A DNA stretch of 64,000 nucleotides from Labyrinthula sp. Ha (taxonomy: Eukaryota > Sar > Bigyra > Labyrinthulida > Labyrinthulaceae). Below, piece by piece: positions 11,501 through 20,133 of the stretch. Under the pieces are notes generated by a model. That model did no database searches. It was not told the DNA's origin and saw nothing but the letters and a program-made list of their open reading frames with translations. The stretch covers positions 18,051-82,050 of the forward strand of contig JAALGZ010000083.1 in NCBI GenBank assembly GCA_015227615.1, given 5' to 3'. How positions within the stretch are numbered: position 1 is the first letter of the stretch; every line of letters begins with the position of its first letter. The position numbers were made by a program, and so were the translations under genes.

Positions 11501-13534
11501 AATACTAAATTGTCGTTAGCATTACATACACCAATAATACCGTTTTTAATACACACAATAATTCTTAATTTGCAAAATTAACTAAACCTAATTCATTAAT
11601 CACCTAACTTAAGCAGAGTTTGAGCAATATTCATAGTAAAATATGCATTTACATGGCTCTACGCTTAGGTGCATATCCTAACTACGAGCTAATTACTAGT
11701 ATTGATATTAGCACAGAATTAACTTTAAAATTTCAAGATTTATTGCAGTTTTGTCACGCCCATCAATATTAATTTAGCCTATGTTTCAAGGCAAAAAATG
11801 GAAGCAAAATGTTAATTCATTAAAAAACTATTATCTAATCTTGCTATAATTGGCTACAATTTGTTCTCTTCATCAAAATTAATTATTCAGACTGTAGTTA
11901 TAGGTTCATTAGTAAATGTGTATAAGAACTTGAACCAACAAGAAAACAGAACCATGATTATTATGCCATAGTATTGTAGAGTCACTCTATCACCAATTGT
12001 GCATATTTCAATAAAGAAGTTCTACTGTAATATGTTAAATCACTAAGCTTTTCTCAGGGTATCAATATTATTTAATGTGATAAGAACGAGGTTATATTTT
12101 CCTTAAAGTAAAATACGGAAGCCTAATCGTAGATATTACTGAATTTACTTCGTTGAAACTTTTAATAAGAATTTTTACCAACCAAACAATATCTGTGGAG
12201 AAGAAAGTTTTTATATTAAAATTTTGTAGAGTTATGATACCTGTAGGTAACTCCACTCTAACACAGCCAGAAAACTAATTACCCCTATCCTCTATATCTA
12301 CATAAGGATATGTAAATGTGTTTAAATAGCTTGAAAGCACTCTAAGAAAACTTCAAGATTATATAAGTAACGACCTATAACTCGTAGTAGTTCTGGAGAT
12401 ATCCAAGTTTTACGATTTGTTGTTTACGGGGCTCATGAATTCGTAAAGAAGTATTATGTACAATTGCACCAATTGTGCAAAATGTAAAATTGTGTTAAAA
12501 TTGTGTAAAGTATAAAAAGTCAGTAAGGAAAGAGTCGTAAGCTTTGACTGCTTAGTCTCTGCCTAACCAGTTTAATGGTTTGCGGTTTGTAATGCCGCTC
12601 ACAAAACTTACTTGCTTCATGTTAATCTTTAATACTTACCAAGAAAAAAGATGATATATATAGAATATTAGAGATTTCCTTAATAGAGTGAAAGTTTATA
12701 CTAAAGCTTAAGCATTGTACAAGTCATCTCTATGCAGATTATAGAGTTCTTCGGAAACTTATAACCCACTACAACTAACCATCAATAGCCACAAGTACGG
12801 CTTTACACCTTGCTTTGGGTTTGGCAAAAATTATACTAAAGATTAAACTAACCAAATATATCCTAGGAAAATTTTGAATAACATCTTTGCATAATTAGTC
12901 AGTTAGTCGTATTTATTGTTAGTAGGGGCTTCTTATGATATATGAGATCAAGGCGGAGGTTGAACGTGGGACCTATTAACCATGTAACTTATGACGTGGT
13001 ATGAAATCTTTTAAAACATTAATAAATATATATGCATTTAGTTGTTTATATTCTTCTTTTTGGTGTTTTTTTATTATCTGGCCTCATAGTATTGCTTAGC
13101 AAACGCCTGTAGATTTCTGTGTTGTAGAATATGTTAGAACATTATCAAGAGTTAAACCTGTATGTAATAAGAGCATATGATCTCTTAAGATAATAATATT
13201 CACTTATTTAAGAGAAATAAGACAATTAACTGCTTCTTCCATTGTCTAAAGCAGACATAGCATTTCTGTGGTTTGCCTAATGTTTTTTGTGGATGACAAA
13301 CAAAATAGTCAGAGCCACACCTTTGTCAAGACTCCAATTTTTCACGGCATAAATTATAAGATTTAAATTTCATTCTCTTTTTGTTTATGATTTTTTTATT
13401 AACTTTTCTTAAGTCTCCTATTTCTATTTCATGTATGGATCCATTGTTCTACAAGCTGCTATCTAATCTTTCTAAGGAATCTCTTGACTACAATATTGTA
13501 TTACTAGATCTTGAAATATTCAAATCAATCGACA
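8556..13534. other. Gene-poor stretch
   Basis: About 5 kb with no supported gene. Short open frames near 8996-9193, 10672-10863 and 11320-11556 lack motifs and lie in AT-rich sequence dense in stops. GTAAGT-like donor words occur on the minus strand near 12608 and 12645 without convincing exons. Confidence 0.5.
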
Positions 13535-14272
13535 ATGAGTCTGAGTACAGATAACATGAGTTCTTACTATGTTCTCTCGATGTTGTCGTTTATAACTCTT
13601 TCTTTGATGCTTTATTTTCTCTATAAAATATTAAAAAATATTCCTGAACCTGTTCAACAACCTCAAATTCCAGAACCAACCTCGGCCAACTCAGTTAATC
13701 CAACTCAGCTAAACTCAAGATCACTTCGTAGAAGAAACCCCAATCTTTCACAGAGGGAAATAACTGAATATCAAAATTATCGATCCCTTCTTTCTGAGCA
13801 GCAGAAGGCAAAATATAACTTTAATAAAGCCCGAAGACAAGAAGAAAGAGCTGCAAGAAGAAGAGAAGAGGAAAAGCAGCAAAGAAAACTCGACCGTTTA
13901 GAAGAGAAAGAATATTCTAGAAGAAAAAAAGTATTTGAAAATTTAGAGAAGAGAAATAAACAACAATATGATGAATTAGAAGATATCGTTCAGTATATAA
14001 GGAAATACAGAGTTGTAGATTTTGCTGATCTGGATAATAAGTATGCAGAAGCAAAAGATACCAAGAGCTTGGTAAGATATTTGTTAAGGATCAATATTTT
14101 AAAAGGATATTTTGTGGGGAAAGAAAAATTTGTGGAGATGAGTGAGGATGAAAAAGGAAGAATATTAGAGTTTATTCAGGAGGAAGGAAAGGTAAATACT
14201 AAAGATGTTGAAAGGTTTGTTTTTGAGAAAATTTTCCATGAACCTGGTTTTAAAAAAAGTATTCTACAGTGA
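13535..14272 (+). CDS. DDRGK1: DDRGK domain protein, UFMylation adaptor at the ER
   Basis: 245 residues from the first ATG (13535). An N-terminal hydrophobic segment (about 10-32) would anchor the protein in the ER membrane. A highly charged Arg/Glu helix follows (about 70-145, with runs such as RRQEERAARRREEEK). The C-terminal winged-helix/PCI-like domain (about 150-235) contains the equivalent of the DDRGK signature as YFVGKEKFVEMSEDEKG and the following FIQEEGKVNTKD, matching the family layout although the literal DDRGK residues are changed. In animals and plants DDRGK1 works with the E3 ligase UFL1 to attach UFM1 to ER proteins and ribosomes. The gene ends in TGA 4 bp from the convergent PEX2 stop codon, so the two transcripts must overlap at their 3' ends. 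Confidence 0.85.
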   Translation: MSLSTDNMSSYYVLSMLSFITLSLMLYFLYKILKNIPEPVQQPQIPEPTSANSVNPTQLNSRSLRRRNPNLSQREITEYQNYRSLLSEQQKAKYNFNKARRQEERAARRREEEKQQRKLDRLEEKEYSRRKKVFENLEKRNKQQYDELEDIVQYIRKYRVVDFADLDNKYAEAKDTKSLVRYLLRINILKGYFVGKEKFVEMSEDEKGRILEFIQEEGKVNTKDVERFVFEKIFHEPGFKKSILQ

Positions 14273-14276
14273 TGGT

Positions 14277-15119
14277 TTAAATTGAATCAACAAAAGAATA
14301 GGATGAAACTGTTTTACCGCAAGCAACTTCTGGACATGAGCGCATCTTGTAAACAGTTTGGAAGTAAACCAAACAACTATAGCAAGCTAAATGAGCGCAT
14401 GATTTGAGTTCACACACCGTGTAAATATTAGATTCTTCCTTTTTGCAAAAGGCACATCTCCTTAGATCTATTTCCTTTGCGGCGTTATTCAATAGTGTAT
14501 ACTTCCTTTTATTCATTTCTAGAACTAAGTTTTTCTTAGGAAATATATTTTGAAGTTTGGGAATTGATAAGTATAAGCTAAAGGAAGATAAGAGTTTAAT
14601 GAAGGTAAGAAGTAGATCAGATGCGTACTCAAACAATAACTCTTGTGATATTAAGTCAAAAGCCAAATGTGCAGGGGATCTAAGTCTGGCATTTTTTATT
14701 GATATTCTAAGAAATCTATCCGTAAGAGATCGAAATTTTCCATACTTCAAAAAAAAAAGGAAGTTTAAGAGTTGAGCAAGTTTCAAGTATTTGTCAAGTC
14801 GGTATTTTATCTCTGAGGAAGCATAAAAGTAAGGTAAGAAAATAGAAATAGGAAGATGCAACAATTTTTGCAGAGATGAAGTTTTATTATATTTCAAGTT
14901 ATGTATAAAATCACCTGGTGTTTGTTTGTTCCTTCCAAAAGTAAGTAACCAAAGAAAAATATCCACAATTAACTTCGTCTCTCGTCTGTAACGCTCAAAA
15001 AATGATATATTTCTATTTGATATACGAGATATAGCAAAATTAAATTGATTAACAAGTATGTTATTAATTCTTTGATTTAAGTCAAGCGCATCTATTTGAG
15101 ATGCTTTGGGAATTTTCAT
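14277..15119 (-). CDS. PEX2: Peroxin-2, RING E3 ligase subunit of the peroxisomal import machinery
   Basis: 280 residues from the ATG at 15119; the N-terminus (KASQIDALDLNQ, then an NQF) matches the conserved PEX2 start. The body is the Pex2/Pex12 membrane domain, with the diagnostic segment LLNFLFFLKYGKFRSLTDR around residues 120-140 followed by further hydrophobic helices. A C-terminal RING occupies about 222-270: CAFC, then SCAHLACYSC, then a last pair written CPEVAC, so the final cysteines are spaced x4 rather than the usual x2. PEX2 forms a membrane ubiquitin-ligase complex with PEX10 and PEX12 that recycles the import receptor PEX5. PEX19 is encoded 24 kb away. The call is confident from order and motifs; the altered last RING spacing is the only oddity. 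Confidence 0.9.
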   Translation of the reverse strand: MKIPKASQIDALDLNQRINNILVNQFNFAISRISNRNISFFERYRRETKLIVDIFLWLLTFGRNKQTPGDFIHNLKYNKTSSLQKLLHLPISIFLPYFYASSEIKYRLDKYLKLAQLLNFLFFLKYGKFRSLTDRFLRISIKNARLRSPAHLAFDLISQELLFEYASDLLLTFIKLLSSFSLYLSIPKLQNIFPKKNLVLEMNKRKYTLLNNAAKEIDLRRCAFCKKEESNIYTVCELKSCAHLACYSCLVYFQTVYKMRSCPEVACGKTVSSYSFVDSI

Positions 15120-15282
15120 TTTCACTTCTTTTTCTTCCTTCAGCCAATAAAAAAATATTCTAACCAATCATATTGTGGGTTCGCATTTATATCATAAAGA
15201 TAAAATAATAACTTGTACTATATTCAAACTTAAATCATGTAAACAATTTTTTCAATTAAAATTTATATTTAATATTATTAGT

Positions 15283-15846
15283 TCATAACCAAAGGAAATA
15301 TCTTTGTACTACATAAGCAATAGTCAACGTACCAGCAGCTTGTGTGACTGTAATTCCTGTACCATGAAGTTGTTCATAACCAAACTCCTCGTTCTGAGCT
15401 AATAACCCATCTCACACAGAAATGGCATCTTCACAATTATAAATATCAATGGAATTTTGAAGCTGGCCAATAGTTTCATCATTAAAGAGTGAACAAGTAG
15501 CACCATGCATTGCGCAAACAGAGACACAATTAACCCAACGATGCAGCTCTTGAACAACGCCTTCAGTACAGAACTCCTTTCTGTCTGGAACAAGATTATG
15601 CAAGGATATGAGAAGCTGAAGCCCATTACTTAGAGTAATATTTTTCGCAACTACATCGTCACTTAACCATTGCAATACATTTTCTTGTCTGCTTTCATCC
15701 AAGGTGTGGAACAGTTCAAATGCAGTATTTTCCAGAGGAGCAATACATTCATCATAGCAGGAGTAATGAAAAAAATAATTACCATCCTGTAGAACTCTGG
15801 TACTTAGTTTCTCTGCTGAATAAGTTTTATAACTATCTTTTCTCAA
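15283..15846 (-). pseudogene. Broken or recoded member of the secreted Cys-rich family (in-frame UGA)
   Basis: An open frame on the minus strand encodes residues that align with the secreted family at 29.7-32.8 kb: R-V-L-Q, then C-x3-C, then C-x13-C-x3-C-x6-C-x19-C. This is the eight-cysteine pattern of the protein at 29728. At 15412-15414 a TGA interrupts it, exactly at the position of the last conserved cysteine; the next residues DGLLAQNEEFG match CDGLL and LNAEFG of relatives. The same frame continues for about 43 codons to a second stop at 15283-15285, including a hydrophobic tail. There is no in-frame ATG or signal peptide at the 5' end. Either a TGT/TGC-to-TGA mutation and loss of the first exon have made this a pseudogene, or it is spliced upstream and UGA is recoded. 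Confidence 0.65.
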
Positions 15847-16740
15847 ATACGAGTTCAGTATTTATTTTGTTTTTAGAGTTTGTTTATTAAGCTTAATCCA
15901 CAGACTTGTGTTATTTTGATTATGTCCTTATGTAACCGGGCGGTAGGCATGTTTAACGAGAGAGTCTTGACGAGAACTTCTCGAGGGGGTTTCTCTCGTT
16001 TTCTCGTAATACAAATATTCTTGGAAAATTCTTCTCGAGAAGCTTTTGTTATCTCGATAAATACACTTACAGGGCGGTTAGGAAATATTATTAATAAGAA
16101 TAAACGAAGATAAATAAAGCGGGACAAGAAATATCAATACCAAGAGTATTATTATGGATAGGAATAGTCTCGAATCTCCTTGTTCTTATCAGTCATAATA
16201 CAAAGCAGCTGAAGAGTGCCAGAGAATTCATATATAGTCTGCAGGGGAATTATAAAAAAGGAAGGGATATCTTTTAAGAACGGAGAATATCAGAATCAAG
16301 GTTCTCCGGAAAGATAAACACCCTGTACATATAGGTATAATTTTTTGTTACTGGAGGTAATAAACATCAGAGAAGATTCTCGTCTTGTGCTGAAGATTCA
16401 TGAGATATTATTTATTCTCTAGAAGGTGTTCCTTACAAACCTGGAACATTATATATAAATATAAATATATTTATCATATACTTAATGATGTAAAACGTAT
16501 CCATATTTGTCAATAGAACTAAGCAACCTCTATCGAAGGGTTTCCCTAACAATTAGTGGTTTTTAATTTCAATCTGTCTAGAACTACTAGGGAGCAACAC
16601 TTTCTTGAAATCACTTTATTAAGAGCACAGCAGTGTGGATTTTCACTTCATAATATTTTTATTTAGTGCAATGAGAAATATCCGTAGCCGCATTGGTTAC
16701 TACTAGGCAAGAAAATTAAAACGTCAATTCTCATTATAAG

Positions 16741-16937
16741 TTATATTCGTAAGCCGTAAGTACAAGATATTAAGAAGATACAAAAAATTCTGTGCACAAA
16801 TTATGTAAAATGAAAATATTAAAAACAATTTACCTCAGGACGATATAAATGATGAAAGTAATGGCAAACCCAAGAAAACATTCGGAAAAAGCCCAGGCAA
16901 AACCATCAATTACCCGAGCTCCACGGTAGAAAGTATT
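16741..16937 (-). CDS. Candidate two-exon fragment of a membrane protein
   Basis: On the minus strand, a 104-nt segment (16937 to 16834) is preceded by a TTAG acceptor and followed by CTGAG|GTAAAT, a good donor. It encodes NTFYRGARVIDGF and then a hydrophobic stretch (ECFLGFAITFIIYIVL). A 44-nt intron (16790-16833) ends CACAG, and the frame continues through RIFCIFLISC to a TAA at 16741. The residues look coding rather than random, and the junctions keep frame. No upstream exon with a start was found; an in-frame ATG lies 36 nt upstream but is separated by TAG. It may be the end of a small membrane protein gene or a decayed gene. Family not recognised. Confidence 0.3.
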
Positions 16938-19802
16938 CTAACACACACAGCTAAAGTTTTTTGCATGAATCATGGGCAACACTCAACTACCAGAGTGGTC
17001 CTTATTACACTTCAAGTTTAGGAATTCGGTAGCTCTGGTTATAGTAACTTTGTAGGATTAACATTAATTTTCATTTGTAAAATACGGTGGTTCTCACTGT
17101 ACCAGAGCTTTTATATAGTTTTTTTTAAATTTGATCATTTATTTGAAGTTAGAATACTTTCTTGTCCCTAGATTACCTTTTTCAGATCGCTTAACTTATA
17201 ATATTGTCTGTTTAACTTATTGTTTACATCGGTGAATCTAGAGTTGCGTGTAACTAAATTTATCTATTATTATAAGCTTTTCTTACAATACTTCAACTAT
17301 TTCCTTTTGATTCGCCTCCTTATGGCTAACCACATCATATTATTCATAACCTACCTCTATTATTTCAAGAATATCTGAGGAAAATATAATACGCTATACC
17401 TGTTTCATTCTAGATATTGTTTTATTGCTATATATTTCCTTACCCATAAACTATTTAGAAAGAGATGAAATAACTAACCGTATTCTAGCCAACCAGGAGA
17501 AACTCCTGCTGAAACTTATGATCCCAGTAGAGCTGGTAGGAAGGGAAGTACCCTTAGGTCTTTTTGCTGAGCTTTGTTGCTCTTTTTGCTGTAAAACTTA
17601 ACCTATTCTTACATTTCAAAAAACTCTAGAATAAATGTGTCCGAAGTATTGTGAATTCATAAAATCCATACTCATGGTTGCAAGTGATTTGTTAGTCTAC
17701 CTCCTTCAATCTACGATGCAAGGGGAATTTTTTATGTATCACAACAATACCTAGATTAATTTCAACTGTCATTTTGCTCGAGGTGAACATTTTCAAGATC
17801 ATGGTGTTTAGAACAAGTAGAGGGGATAGGGCGCTAAAGCTCTTGTTTTACTTAGTAAGATTAAGATGAAATGTATTTATTCTATGTTTTCACACCCCAC
17901 ACAACCTCTGGTTGGGTTATTTTTTTAATACCTAAGTGTAAACAAAACTAACCACAAATGCCAGAAGCCGGTGTTCGTAAGTAAATCGAACGAAAATATG
18001 AAATTTGTTAAATGTTCTTAACTGAAAATTTTTCTTGAAACATTTACCCTATAAAGAGTGATTTTGTTCCTGAATTTGCCTGGCTGTTGTTTAGGTTCTG
18101 AATGCTTTTAGATAAATAGTATTATGACAACCTCCAGCAAGTGAATATCGGTAGATCATGCCAATCTGAGTTTAATGAACCTAGATTCTTATCCTCAGCA
18201 AGAAAGTGTACAGAAAGATGATATAACAAGATTACTGTAGCAAGACGCATAATCACGTAAGAGTGAGTTGTATAGCTAAATGCATTATTTTTGGGGCACG
18301 GGAGAATGAAATATGAGAGAAACATATTTAATAGTCAAAACAAGAATGGGGCTCTTACTATAATTAGTTTCTTGTATCCGGGGTTTTGTTTCAAAAAGAT
18401 ATGGTCAATTTATTAAAGCATTAACTACAGATCTTCATGGGGTATAAATTTTGAACGTAAGATAAACTAGAAAATTCAAAGGATCAGCTTTCTACGCACT
18501 CAAGCCTCCCAGAAGCTTTCTCTCAAAACGGAACACATAATATTCAATCGGGATCCAGCAACCTTATTTTTGCATTTTTATCATGTCATTATTATTTGGC
18601 TTTTACTTCATCAGACTAGGCCAAAATATCTATTTTATTGTCAAGCAATGAATACAGTGCTGTTACTTAAATTCTTGGTAACCATAAAGTTAGGGAATCT
18701 TTAAATAGTGTCTTATTATTGGTGACAAAATAAATTAAGGGAACTTAAGGGAAATGTCCCCCAGGCCTAATCTTCTTCAGTTTTTCCGATGTTGTGTATC
18801 ACCAATCAATTTAATTCTTCAATTTTTTCATTTTGGTGCAGAACATTAGAGTTCAAGCAGGTTGAATTAAAGTTTTCAGAATCAGACTACAATTTGTTCC
18901 TCGTGATCACTGGATAATGTCAGAGCTGAAAATAAGTTGGATCTTTGTTGCTTCAATACCGTTGAATTGACTTAGCGAATTTTGTGATAATCCTTCAGAG
19001 GCAGAATCAGATTAGGTTCCTATGAAGTCTTAGAAAACATGTTGGTTTAAAAAGACTCTCTCTTACTATTTCGTTGAGTATTTGGCGATTAAGTGTAAAC
19101 TGTAAAAGAAATAAAGAGAGTAAAACAGCTGGAGGTGGGAAAGTAGTAGCTATTTCCATGGCTGAACAAACATTAAATATGGTTTAGCACTTTTATATCG
19201 TTGAACATGCCCTTGCTACAACTCAACCCGAAGTGAAAAATACTGGAGGTGACCTTAAAGTCGCATTAGCTTCTAATCTAGTGAAAGGATTATTATTATC
19301 CATTAAATATTATACCTCAGTTGTAGCTCATCTTCGGTGAAAATTCGCTAATGTCATGCAGTTGAAGATCAAGAAGAAAGAAGATTCGAGAAAGCAGGAA
19401 GATTTTAACGTTTACAATCTATTACGTTGAATCAAGAGCTCCTCCTCTCTCATTCCCTAGTTTAAGGGAATACTAAAAGGCAGGAAAAAATTTACAAGCT
19501 ATGAAAGTCTAAACAAAGTATCTTTTGTACTTAAGGTTTTCATTGCTTGGTGTTTCACATATTGTCACTCTAATACATTTCTTTTTCACAAACAATATGT
19601 AGTTGCTGGTATAAGAGCCCAGCTTCTCTTGGACGTTATTCTTCTCCTATTGTGCCGTTAAAAACGACAAACTAGTTCTTCATCCGATTCAAATCTCATA
19701 TGTTAGTGAATATGGCCAAACCAGACAGATTTCCCGAAACAAGCTTATCGAAAAGTGATGAAGACTCCTGTTATCATCATGAAATAAAATGAAGCTTCAA
19801 TC

Positions 19803-19944
19803 TATCGATATCATATCGGTTAGCTAAACTGGTAATGATAGTCGTCTTTCCTATGAGTCATAGTGTAAGTTCATTGAAAAATTATCGATAAGTGTATTGC
19901 CGGTTTTCAAAGAAAATATAAGTCTATCAAACTGAATATCGATA
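19803..19944. promoter_or_regulatory. Cluster of three TATCGATA palindromes upstream of the RND gene
   Basis: The perfect 8-bp palindrome TATCGATA occurs at 19803-19810, 19883-19890 and 19937-19944, 190-330 bp before the ATG of the transporter. Other copies noticed in the window (near 3890 and 26862) are single. TATCGATA is the DRE/DREF promoter element in Drosophila; whether it acts as a regulatory site in this organism is inference. Confidence 0.35.
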
Positions 19945-20133
19945 ATCTATTGATATGACAATAGCACAATATACGCATCACCTGTGCACTTACTGTTATC
20001 CGGGCACCCTTAATTCTTCCGCAATTGATATGAATTTAGCCGCACTGTATATATTGCAGGAATTCTTAAACGTTAAGTGCATAATCAATTGATTAACAAA
20101 ATTTCCAACATTTTAGAAACAAGAGAAAAACGT

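Larger units (their letters stand above)
15847..20133. other. Gene-poor stretch with isolated exon candidate
   Basis: About 4.3 kb. The support found is limited to the spliced exon pair at 16741-16937 (minus) and a cluster of TATCGATA octamers at 19803-19944. A palindrome-rich patch lies at 15960-16050 (two copies of TTCTCGAG within about 60 bp). A plus-strand frame without ATG is open at about 17351-17600 and ends in a Cys-rich peptide, but its first half looks random, so it is not called. Confidence 0.4.

Noticed and set aside
15412-15414. UGA read as cysteine genome-wide, as in Euplotes
   Set aside because: The paralogs use TGT/TGC for cysteine and DDRGK1 ends with TGA at the expected family length, so a global code change is unlikely.
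17351-17600. Plus-strand frame without ATG, ending in a Cys-rich peptide
   Set aside because: First half looks like translated AT-rich noise and no splice-bounded exon could be defined.
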